The notes beneath the pieces are model-generated. The model worked only from the letters and a program-made list of their open reading frames with translations, was not told the origin of the DNA and searched no databases. Position numbers and translations under genes: made by a program. A DNA stretch of 64,000 nucleotides from Prosthecobacter algae (GTDB lineage Bacteria; Verrucomicrobiota; Verrucomicrobiia; Verrucomicrobiales; Verrucomicrobiaceae): assembly GCF_039542385.1 (NCBI RefSeq), contig NZ_BAABIA010000009.1, positions 62,001 through 126,000 of the forward strand, given 5' to 3'. This document shows, in pieces, positions 47,854 to 55,565 of this stretch; position 1 is the stretch's first letter; each line of letters begins with the position of its first letter.

Positions 47854-48801
47854 ATGCCTCTGAAATCCGTGTCTTCTGTGGATATTCCTTCTGAGTTAGG
47901 TCGCGTGGCGATCATTGGTGCTGGAGCTGTCGGCTGTTATTATGGCGGGCGGCTGGCTCAGCATGGGCATGACGTGCATTTCTTGATGCGCAGTGATTAT
48001 GAGGTCGTCAGCGAAAAGGGCCTGCATATCACCAGTCCACTAGGCGATGTGCAGTTGCCAGTGAAAGCCCATCAAACCACCACCGACATCGGTCCCTGTG
48101 ACCTTGTGATCATTGCGATGAAGGTGACATCCAATGCGGCACTGCTGGATCTCCTGCCGCCGCTTCTACATGCGAACACCGCCTTGCTGACGCTGCAAAA
48201 TGGACTGGGTAATGAGGAGTTCCTCGCCGAACATTTCGGTGGCGAGCGTGTGCTCGGCGGCCTGTGTTTCGTGTGCATCAACCGCACGGCCCCTGGCGAG
48301 ATTAATCACATCGCCCAAGGCCGGATCAATCTGGGGGAACACACCCGCGCTCCCCTGCCCCGCACGCGCCAGATCGCGGCTGAGTTTCAGCGTAGCCAGA
48401 TTGACTGTCAGGTCATGGAAAGCCTAGCCGCAGCGCGTTGGCAAAAGCTCGTCTGGAACATTCCTTTCAACGGCCTTTCTATTGCCGCAGGCGGCATGGA
48501 TACCGAGGCTATTTTGGCAAACCCGGCCCAGGAAACTCGCGTGCGTGAGCTCATGGCCGAAATCATCCAGACCGCCGCCAGCCTTGGGCATACACTGCCG
48601 GAAAACCTCATTGAAACCATGGTTAAAAACACCCGCACCATGGCCGCCTACAAACCCTCCTCCCTCATTGACTATCTGGAAGGCCGTGAGGTGGAGCTTG
48701 AGGCTATCTGGGGGCAGCCTATTCGCCAGGCCGCCGTGGCTGGCCTTTCCATGCCCCTCGTGCAGGCCCTGCATGATGAGTTGAAAGCTCGTCTGAGCTG
48801 A
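47854..48801 (+). CDS. panE: 2-dehydropantoate 2-reductase
   Basis: A 315-residue NADPH-dependent ketopantoate reductase of the pantothenate/coenzyme A pathway. Rossmann motif GAGAVGCYYGG begins near residue 22, and QNGLGNEEFLAEHFGG, LVWNIPFNGLS and YKPSSLIDYLEGREVELEAIWGQ match the reductase family including the conserved Lys/Glu/Asn positions. The gene lies 48 bases after hisS. The N-terminal leader of about 15 residues is longer than average; an internal start is possible but no better ATG is visible. Confidence 0.9.
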   Translation: MPLKSVSSVDIPSELGRVAIIGAGAVGCYYGGRLAQHGHDVHFLMRSDYEVVSEKGLHITSPLGDVQLPVKAHQTTTDIGPCDLVIIAMKVTSNAALLDLLPPLLHANTALLTLQNGLGNEEFLAEHFGGERVLGGLCFVCINRTAPGEINHIAQGRINLGEHTRAPLPRTRQIAAEFQRSQIDCQVMESLAAARWQKLVWNIPFNGLSIAAGGMDTEAILANPAQETRVRELMAEIIQTAASLGHTLPENLIETMVKNTRTMAAYKPSSLIDYLEGREVELEAIWGQPIRQAAVAGLSMPLVQALHDELKARLS

Positions 48802-48858
48802 AGCTGTCCCGGCCACTCAACTTCATAAAACACGCTTCCGCTGCCCGGCCCTGTCCTC

Positions 48859-49557
48859 ATGAAAGATTCCGCTCCGAAGATCGCCTTCGACGAAACCCAC
48901 GCCGCCGCTTACGACCAGAAATTCGTCAAAATTGCCGCCATCCGCGATGCCCTGCATCTGCTCATCGGCGCTGTTTTTTCTCCGCTTCCTGCGCAAGCGC
49001 GAATCCTCTGCGTCGGTGCCGGGACCGGCGCGGAAATCATGTACCTGGCGCAGAAAAACCCCGGCTGGCACTTCACCGCTGTGGAGCCCTCCGCGCCCAT
49101 GCTGGCCGTCTTCCGCCGCAAGGCTGAGGAAAGCGGCATTGCCTCCCGGTGCGAATTTCATGTGGGGTATCTCGACAGCCTTCCGCCTGCGGATGCCTTC
49201 GATGCCGCCACCTCCCTGCTCGTTTCCCATTTCATCCTCGCTCCAGCAGACCGTATCGCCTTTTTCCGTGGCATCGCCAGCCGCCTCCGTCCCGGCGGTC
49301 TCCTGGCCAGTGCGGACCTCGCTTACGATGTGGCCTCCCCCTCCTACCCCAGCCTCCTGGATGTTTGGATGCGGATGATGCTCTCCGCCGACCTGACCGA
49401 AGAAAGCATCGAGGCCATGCGCACCGCCTATAGCCGGGACGTTGCCCTGCTGCCGTTGGAGGAGGTTGGTTCCCTCATCACCACCGGCGGCTTCGAGAAA
49501 CCGGTCCTCTTCCTCCAGACCGGCCTCATCCATGCCTGGTATGCAAACAAAGCATAG
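48859..49557 (+). CDS. Class I SAM-dependent methyltransferase
   Basis: A 232-residue Rossmann-fold methyltransferase. Motif I is ILCVGAGTGAEIMYLA (about 49-64); motif II acid lies in FTAVEPSAPML; motif III is AFDAATSLLVSHF, followed by RLRPGGLLASADLAYD. The substrate is unknown (small-molecule or protein methyltransferase of the Methyltransf_25 group). It lies in a run of plus-strand metabolic genes. Confidence 0.82.
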   Translation: MKDSAPKIAFDETHAAAYDQKFVKIAAIRDALHLLIGAVFSPLPAQARILCVGAGTGAEIMYLAQKNPGWHFTAVEPSAPMLAVFRRKAEESGIASRCEFHVGYLDSLPPADAFDAATSLLVSHFILAPADRIAFFRGIASRLRPGGLLASADLAYDVASPSYPSLLDVWMRMMLSADLTEESIEAMRTAYSRDVALLPLEEVGSLITTGGFEKPVLFLQTGLIHAWYANKA

Positions 49558-49635
49558 GCAGGCAGAGAGACCAATACCTCTTCACTTTCCCCGAGCCGAT
49601 GATTGAACTTTCTGCCGCCTCAACGTCAGTGCCGG

Positions 49636-50394
49636 ATGTCCTTATCCCGCATTCAGCAAGCCTGTCCTGAAACCGCCATCGTGCTCGGCTCGGGACTGGG
49701 CAGTGTGGCAGATAGCCTGGGCATTGAGGCCGAAGTTCCCTACGCGGATATTCCTGGCCTTAGTGCCTCCACGGTTCCGGGTCACGCTGGGCGCTTTGTC
49801 CTCAGCCGCGTGAATGGCAAACCTATCCTGATTGCCCAAGGTCGGCGTCATTTGTATGAGGGATTGTCCGCACATGAGCTGACTGCAGGCATCCGCTTCA
49901 TGCACACGCTTGGTGTTAGGCGCATCATCCTGACCAATGCGGCAGGTGCCATCAAGGAATCCATGGCGGTGGGAGATCTCATGCTACTCACGGATCATCT
50001 TAACCTCCTGGGCACCACGCCCCTGCGGGGCGGACCGCATTTCCATGACATGAGCGAGGTGTACTCCGCCGCGTGGCGCACGCAATTTCTCCAGGCGGCG
50101 GCACAGCTCGGCCTGCCGCTGCACCAGGGAGTGTATGCGGCCACTCTGGGACCGCAGTATGAGACCCCGGCAGAGATCCGCATGATGCGCACGCTAGGGG
50201 CCGATGCGGTAGGTATGTCCACCGTGCCGGAGGCCATCCAAGCCCGTGCCCTGGGCATGCAGGTGGCTGGCATCTCCATGCTGACCAACTGGGCCGCTGG
50301 GCTGAAAGCGCAGACGCTGCACCATGCGGAAGTGGTGAGCGTGGGCCAGGCCGCCTCGGCAAATCTGGCCGCCCTGCTGAAAACTGTGTTGTGA
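49636..50394 (+). CDS. Purine nucleoside phosphorylase (PNP/MTAP family)
   Basis: A 252-residue nucleoside phosphorylase using phosphate to split purine nucleosides, salvaging bases. Conserved motifs: VLGSGLGSVAD (phosphate-binding), FVLSRVNGKPILIAQGRRHLYEG, TNAAGAIKESMAVGDLMLL, YAATLGPQYETPAEIRM and GADAVGMSTVPEAIQA. The ATG at 49636 gives the family beginning MSLSRIQQACPETA; an in-frame TTG further upstream is less likely. It lies upstream of folP (29 bases). Confidence 0.92.
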   Translation: MSLSRIQQACPETAIVLGSGLGSVADSLGIEAEVPYADIPGLSASTVPGHAGRFVLSRVNGKPILIAQGRRHLYEGLSAHELTAGIRFMHTLGVRRIILTNAAGAIKESMAVGDLMLLTDHLNLLGTTPLRGGPHFHDMSEVYSAAWRTQFLQAAAQLGLPLHQGVYAATLGPQYETPAEIRMMRTLGADAVGMSTVPEAIQARALGMQVAGISMLTNWAAGLKAQTLHHAEVVSVGQAASANLAALLKTVL

Positions 50395-50423
50395 TTCGCA
50401 GTCTTCTCGTCTGAACTGAGCGC

Positions 50424-51272
50424 ATGAATTTCCACTGGCGCATCCAAGGACAGGACTATGACCTCACCCAACGCGGTATGGTCATGGGCATCGTCAATGT
50501 CACCCCCGATTCCTTTTCCGATGGTGGCCGCTACCTGGACACGGGCCGTGCGGTGGAACATGCCCTGACCCTGGTCGCTGAAGGTGCAGATATCCTGGAC
50601 ATCGGCGGGGAATCCACCCGCCCTGGCGCAGACCCGGTAGATGAGGCAGAAGAACTGAAGCGCGTACTGCCAGTGATCCGTGCCGTCCGATCTGAAACGA
50701 AAACGCTCATCTCCATTGATACCATGAAGGCCAATGTGGCCCGCGCTGCCCTTGAAGCTGGGGCGGACATCATCAATGACGTCACCGGCCTGCGCGGAGA
50801 TCCCATGATGTGCCGGGTGGCTGCTGAAACCGAAGTGGGGCTGGTGGTGATGCACATGCTGGGCACCCCGCGCACCATGCAGCAGCAGGCTGTGTATGAG
50901 GATGTAGTGGCAGAGGTACAGACCTATTTCGAGGAGCGCTTGCACATTCTCGCGGAGCAAGGCATCGCCCCAGAACGCATTGTGCTGGACCCCGGCTTCG
51001 GCTTTGCCAAGACACTGGAGCATAACATCTCCCTCATGCAGGCACTGCCGTTGCTGGCCGTGCAAGGACGGCCTGTACTGGTGGGGGTCTCACGCAAGAC
51101 CCTCATCAGCCGCCTGCTGGAAAGTGACGATGTGAATGACCGCGACTGGCCCACCGTGGCGCTGACCTCTTACTCGAGAGAGCTGGGCGCCCGCATCGTC
51201 CGCGTGCACCAGGTCAAAGCCAATATGGAAGCCCTGCGCATGACCGAGGCCATCCTGGGTCCGAAGGAGTAA
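50424..51272 (+). CDS. folP: Dihydropteroate synthase FolP
   Basis: A 282-residue TIM-barrel enzyme condensing p-aminobenzoate with dihydropterin diphosphate in folate synthesis; the sulfonamide target. Visible motifs: MGIVNVTPDSFSDGGRYLD (pterin loop 1), DIGGESTRPGADPVDEAEE (loop 2), ISIDTMKANVARAALEAGA, IINDVTGLRG, VLDPGFGFAKTLEHN and RPVLVGVSRKTLIS. Length is normal. Its 3' end lies seven bases from the stop of the convergent YggS-family gene. Confidence 0.96.
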   Translation: MNFHWRIQGQDYDLTQRGMVMGIVNVTPDSFSDGGRYLDTGRAVEHALTLVAEGADILDIGGESTRPGADPVDEAEELKRVLPVIRAVRSETKTLISIDTMKANVARAALEAGADIINDVTGLRGDPMMCRVAAETEVGLVVMHMLGTPRTMQQQAVYEDVVAEVQTYFEERLHILAEQGIAPERIVLDPGFGFAKTLEHNISLMQALPLLAVQGRPVLVGVSRKTLISRLLESDDVNDRDWPTVALTSYSRELGARIVRVHQVKANMEALRMTEAILGPKE

Positions 51273-51279
51273 CGGCTTC

Positions 51280-51972
51280 TTACTTCGCCGGCTTCCGCGA
51301 GCCAAAGATGGCACTGCCCACCCGCACGATAGTAGCGCCCTCTTCAATGGCGACTTCGAAGTCATGGCTCATGCCCATGGACAGGGCGGGCAAAGGCGCT
51401 CCGCCGACCTTTTCAAGTTCATCACGCACCTCACGGAGCTGGGTAAAATAACGCCGGCTCTTCTCCGCCAACGGATCAAACGGAGGGATGCACATCACCC
51501 CCTGAATGTAGAGGCGGTCCAGTTCATAAAGGGCCTCCAGTTGCTCACGAATCGCCTTGGGGGTAAACCCATGTTTGGAAGACTCCGCAGCCAGATTGAT
51601 TTCGATGAGCACCTTCGGATGCAGGCCCAGTTCCCCACCGATGCGGTTGATGTCTTTGGCAATTTCCACGGAATCCACGGCATGGATCATCTGCACCAGA
51701 GGCAGGACTTTACGCACTTTGTTAGACTGCAACGGACCAATGAGATGCCACTGCAACTTTCCTGGAAGCTGCGGCTGTTTCAGCAAGACTTCCTGCACAC
51801 GATTTTCACCAAAGAGGATCTGCCCGGCATCCACGGCTTCCTGGATGATTTCCACAGGGTAGGTCTTCGATACTGCAAGTAAGTCCACGCTCTCCGGCTT
51901 GCGGCCAGAGCGTGCAGCGGCTTGGGTCAGGCGATGGCGGATTTCCTGGAGACGGTCGGCGATGTCAGACAT
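51280..51972 (-). CDS. YggS/PLPBP-family PLP homeostasis protein
   Basis: A 230-residue fold-type III pyridoxal-phosphate protein. Lys36 in LLAVSKTYPVE binds PLP; FGENRVQEVLLKQ, WHLIGPLQSNKVRKVLP and LSMGMSHDFEVAIEEGATIVRVG match the family in order. It is the PROSC/YggS type, holding PLP balance rather than racemising amino acids. The start at 51972 is chosen over an upstream in-frame ATG because MSDIADRLQEIRHRL is the family N-terminus. Confidence 0.93.
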   Translation of the reverse strand: MSDIADRLQEIRHRLTQAAARSGRKPESVDLLAVSKTYPVEIIQEAVDAGQILFGENRVQEVLLKQPQLPGKLQWHLIGPLQSNKVRKVLPLVQMIHAVDSVEIAKDINRIGGELGLHPKVLIEINLAAESSKHGFTPKAIREQLEALYELDRLYIQGVMCIPPFDPLAEKSRRYFTQLREVRDELEKVGGAPLPALSMGMSHDFEVAIEEGATIVRVGSAIFGSRKPAK

Positions 51973-52012
51973 GCTTTTGCATCTGAGCGCGGTCAGCCCC
52001 GGCTGCAAGCGG

Positions 52013-52876
52013 TCACTTCACCTGCGGCTTCAGATGCTTGTCAAAAAAAGCCAGCACCAGGGGGCGAAGATCTTTCTGCTTGGGCTGAAGATGAAAGGTG
52101 TGCGGAGCTTCAGGAATGATTTCCAAATGATGCTCGATGCCATGGGAGGACAGCACTTGGGCAAACTTCTCCGACTGGCTCACGTCCACCGTCGTATCCG
52201 CCGTGCCATGGAGAATGAGAAAGGGAGGATCGTTTTTATCCAGGTAGGTCGGGACTGAGAATTGCTTGTAGAGCTCCGGCTTTGCGGCCCGGCTACCACG
52301 CAGTGCCGAGACATCCTTCCAGGCCAGCACATCCACAGGCCCATACATGTCCACCACGCAGTTTACCCGGCAGCTTTGCTCCCCATAGGGTCCGGTGGGG
52401 TCCAGCCCATCGGCGGACTGCGTCACGCCGACCATGCTGGCGAGGTGACCGCCCGCGGAACCTCCAATGACACCGATGTGATCCACATCCAGATGCAGCC
52501 TGCCTGCATTCGCCCGCATCCAGCGAACGGCCGTTTTGCAATCATGCAGATTCTGCGGCCAGCAGGGCTGGTCGCTGGCGGCATTGTGCAGCAGGTAGTC
52601 AATGCTAAGGCACACGTATCCCTGGGCGGCTAAGGTAGTTCCGATGTTGATCTCCCTCGCCGCATCCTTGATGCCGCCCGCCCAGCCGCCGCCATGGATG
52701 ATCAGGACGCCAGGATGCTTTTTCCCATCTGCTATAGGCAGATAAAGATCTGCCTTTTCCGTCCGCTCTTTGGGCAGGTATTCAATGTTCTTCTCAATCC
52801 TCACCGCAGACGGCTCCGCAGCTCCTGCAGACAGACTCACAACGAGACTCAAAGACAATAACAGGCGCGAAAGCAT
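52013..52876 (-). CDS. Secreted alpha/beta-hydrolase (acetylesterase-like)
   Basis: A 287-residue exported hydrolase with signal peptide MLSRLLLSLSLVVSLSAGAA. The oxyanion region HPGVLIIHGGGWAGG, the nucleophile elbow GGSAGGH (Ser near 135-140), the acid in LHGTADTTVDV and the C-terminal His in PEAPHTFHLQ are all visible, placing it in the BD-FAE/esterase_lipase group (carbohydrate or fatty acid esterases). Carbohydrate acetyl ester hydrolysis is plausible from family but unproven. It is divergent from the haem-propeller gene. Confidence 0.85.
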   Translation of the reverse strand: MLSRLLLSLSLVVSLSAGAAEPSAVRIEKNIEYLPKERTEKADLYLPIADGKKHPGVLIIHGGGWAGGIKDAAREINIGTTLAAQGYVCLSIDYLLHNAASDQPCWPQNLHDCKTAVRWMRANAGRLHLDVDHIGVIGGSAGGHLASMVGVTQSADGLDPTGPYGEQSCRVNCVVDMYGPVDVLAWKDVSALRGSRAAKPELYKQFSVPTYLDKNDPPFLILHGTADTTVDVSQSEKFAQVLSSHGIEHHLEIIPEAPHTFHLQPKQKDLRPLVLAFFDKHLKPQVK

Positions 52877-52882
52877 AACTTA

Positions 52883-52888
52883 ATTATA
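52883..52888 (-). promoter_or_regulatory. Perfect -10 box just ahead of the esterase start
   Basis: On the minus strand TATAAT (52888-52883) ends six bases before the ATG at 52876, predicting transcription starting at or within two bases of the initiation codon, that is a leaderless mRNA. A possible TTGTGA -35 lies only 15 bases further upstream. The -10 match is exact but the pairing is imperfect. Confidence 0.4.
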
Positions 52889-52892
52889 CGTG

Positions 52893-52921
52893 TTCACGAC
52901 CCTTCACAATTCCGCTTAAAT
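52893..52921 (+). promoter_or_regulatory. Candidate promoter of the PVC cytochrome cluster
   Basis: TTCACG (52893-52898), 17 bases, TTAAAT (52916-52921) on the plus strand, each matching consensus at four of six positions, predict a start near 52928 and a leader of about 80 bases before the first cluster gene. Confidence 0.35.
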
Positions 52922-53007
52922 AGAGCCTTTGCACATGTTTCTGTGACCACTTCAAAACATCTGCATTTGTTGTTCAAAAGCACCCTGTGGCCGCCCGTAT
53001 AAGGCTC

Positions 53008-55497
53008 ATGCTGCGCCTGTCTCTCTCCTGCCTTCTTCTCCTCCAGTCCACCCTATGGGCAGTCGAGGCACCGAAGATGCCCGTCGTGCCAGCCGAGGTC
53101 CTTCCTCAAATTGAGGTCTTGCAGCCAGGGGTCAAACTTACCCTGCTAGCCGAGCATCCCGAGCTGGTAACGCCCACGGGCATTGATGTGGATGCCAAGG
53201 GGCAAATCTGGCTGATTGCCTGCCACACCCACTTTCGCCCGGAAGGCTACACCGGTCCGGCTCACGATGAGATCCTGACCTTTGATGCGCAGGGCAAAAA
53301 CAGACGGGTGTTTTACAACAAGACCCAGGCTACGATGAACCTTCAGTTAGGCCGTGATGGCTGGGTCTATCTCGCCGAGAGATCCCGCATCCTCCGTGTG
53401 AAGGATACGAATGCAGACGGTGTCGGGGACTTGGAAGAAAATCTCGCCACGCTGGACACGGTCTCCGACTACCCGCACAACGGCCTCAGCGGCATGGCTT
53501 GGCATCCCGATGGTGGCCTCGTTTTTGCCCTGGGCGAAAACTTCGGCAAGGACTGGACTCTCACCGCCCGCGATGGCTCCAAGGTGAGCGGACGAGGCGA
53601 AGGCGGTATTTTCCGCTGTACTCCAGAGGGGAAGAAGATGCGTCGGATCGCCCGTGGTTTTTGGAATCCTTTCGGCCTCCTCGTACGCAAGGATGGCGAA
53701 ATATTCGCCGCCGAAAACGATCCCGGCAGCCGCCCACCTTGTCGCCTGCTCAATATCGTGGAGGGGGCTGACTACGGTTTCCAGTGGGTGTATGGGAGTG
53801 CCCCGGTGCACCCCTTTGTCGCCTGGAATGGGGAACTGCGCGGCACACTGGGCATGGTGCATCCCTGTGGTGAAGGGCCCTGTGCCGTTAAGGAACTGGG
53901 CGGAGGTGTCCTCATTCCCTCTTGGAGCAATCACTGTGTGGACTACTTTCCCCTCACGCGCCAGGGTGCAGGCTATACATCGCAGCGGATCGAACTGCTG
54001 CGCGGCAGTGACTTCTTCCGGCCTGTCTGCATGGCGCAGGGGCCGGATGGCAGCTTTTACATGACGGACTGGGTTTTCAGCTCCTACCCCATTCATGCGC
54101 GAGGCCGCCTCTGGAAACTGGAGATTGATGCCACCAAAGCCTCCTGGCTGAAACCTTCCGCCGAAGCGCCCAATGCCGCCGCCCAGCTGGCCCAAGGTCT
54201 GCGCAGCGGACAGGTCAAACTGTCCGTGACCCAGCTGCTAAGCCATGCGCGTGGGAAGGATGCGTATCTCTCAGATGCAGCGCTCACCGCCTTGGCCCGT
54301 GAAAACTGGACGCCAGAAACCTTCCAGGCTTTGCCCGCTGCCGACCGTGTCTGGGCCCTGGTGGCCCTGCGCCGGACCGATCTGGTCGAAGAAAAATGGG
54401 TACGCTCTTTGTTAGGCGATCCCGATCCTGAAATCCGCTTTGAATGCCTGCGCTGGATTGCGGATGCGGTGCTCATCTCCTTTGCTGCCGATGTCGAAAA
54501 GATGCTAGCAGATCCCACCCTTGATTACCGCCTCTTTGAAGCGGCGTTGGCCACTTGGAATACCCTTCGAGGCGAACCGGGCGCCGGGGTCACCAATCCT
54601 GAAGTCCTCGTGGGACGCATCCTCGACACCGCCACTCCAGCAAAGATCAAAGGCTACGCCCTGCGTCTGGCCCCGGTGGCAGATAAACGAATCACCATCG
54701 CACTGCTGCGCGATCTCCTGGGCCAGAAAGACGACCAGCTATCCCTGGAAGTGGTGCGCAGTCTGGCGGCTAAGAATGCTGACGATGCCCGAGCCATCTT
54801 GGCCGAACTGGCCCGGGACGAAAATCAACCCGCCGCCCTGCGAACAGAGGCCATCCAAGGCCTCTCGACCTCTTCCCTGCCAGCGCACCAAAGCCTGCTC
54901 GTAGCCCTTTCCAGCCACCCGGCATCCCCCCTCGCTCAAGAAGCTCAACGGGCACTTCGCTTCACCCCAGAAGACAAGACCTTTGCCCTAAATCCGCAGC
55001 GCCCTATCTTTGAGAACACCGCCGCTTGGCTACGACTGCTGGATTCCCTGCCTGGAAAAGCAGATGCCGAAAATGGACGCCGACTGTTCTTCCACCCCAA
55101 GGTCGCGCTCTGCGCCAACTGCCATCGCCACAGTGGCCGGGGCAATGTGGTGGGGCCAGACCTCAGCCTGGTTTTTCAGCAAGGAGATCGCAGCGCCCTC
55201 CTGCGCAGCATTCTGGAGCCGCACCGCGAAGTCGCCCCGCAGTTTTATCCCACCCAACTGAAACTGGCCGATGGCACAGACTTCATCGGTATCCTGCTCA
55301 GATCTTCCAGCACGGAGGTGTATCGGGACCTCACGGGCAAGGAACGGACCTTCCAGAAAGCCGACATCGTCAGCCGCACAGAGCTCAAAACCTCGCTCAT
55401 GCCCGCAGGTCTTGTGGCATCCCTCACGGATGCCGAACTGCGCGACCTGCTAGCTTTTCTAACCAAATCTTCAACCGAGGCCGGCACAACACCCTGA
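53008..55497 (+). CDS. Exported propeller-HEAT-haem protein (TIGR02604/TIGR02603)
   Basis: An 829-residue protein of the PVC putative membrane-bound dehydrogenase type. Signal peptide MLRLSLSCLLLLQSTLWAV; a glucose-dehydrogenase-like beta-propeller (about 40-385) with VTPTGIDVDAKGQIWL, NGLSGMAWHPDGGLVFA and GFWNPFGLLVRKDGEIFAAEND; HEAT-like helical repeats (about 390-640); and a C-terminal haem domain with CANCHRHSGRGNVVGPDLS (near 700), a single c-type haem site. The start at 53008 begins the signal peptide; an in-frame GTG seven codons upstream is less likely. First gene of the cluster. Confidence 0.88.
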   Translation: MLRLSLSCLLLLQSTLWAVEAPKMPVVPAEVLPQIEVLQPGVKLTLLAEHPELVTPTGIDVDAKGQIWLIACHTHFRPEGYTGPAHDEILTFDAQGKNRRVFYNKTQATMNLQLGRDGWVYLAERSRILRVKDTNADGVGDLEENLATLDTVSDYPHNGLSGMAWHPDGGLVFALGENFGKDWTLTARDGSKVSGRGEGGIFRCTPEGKKMRRIARGFWNPFGLLVRKDGEIFAAENDPGSRPPCRLLNIVEGADYGFQWVYGSAPVHPFVAWNGELRGTLGMVHPCGEGPCAVKELGGGVLIPSWSNHCVDYFPLTRQGAGYTSQRIELLRGSDFFRPVCMAQGPDGSFYMTDWVFSSYPIHARGRLWKLEIDATKASWLKPSAEAPNAAAQLAQGLRSGQVKLSVTQLLSHARGKDAYLSDAALTALARENWTPETFQALPAADRVWALVALRRTDLVEEKWVRSLLGDPDPEIRFECLRWIADAVLISFAADVEKMLADPTLDYRLFEAALATWNTLRGEPGAGVTNPEVLVGRILDTATPAKIKGYALRLAPVADKRITIALLRDLLGQKDDQLSLEVVRSLAAKNADDARAILAELARDENQPAALRTEAIQGLSTSSLPAHQSLLVALSSHPASPLAQEAQRALRFTPEDKTFALNPQRPIFENTAAWLRLLDSLPGKADAENGRRLFFHPKVALCANCHRHSGRGNVVGPDLSLVFQQGDRSALLRSILEPHREVAPQFYPTQLKLADGTDFIGILLRSSSTEVYRDLTGKERTFQKADIVSRTELKTSLMPAGLVASLTDAELRDLLAFLTKSSTEAGTTP

Positions 55498-55565
55498 GCC
55501 TTTTTGACCGCCCATCTTTACCTCCCTCTAAAGATCGGCCTTCTTTTCACCGTAGCTATCTTCTC

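Noticed and set aside
55026..55565. Upstream in-frame extension of the DUF1549 gene
   Set aside because: It overlaps the haem domain of the preceding gene in another frame and lacks a signal peptide; the signal begins at 55566.
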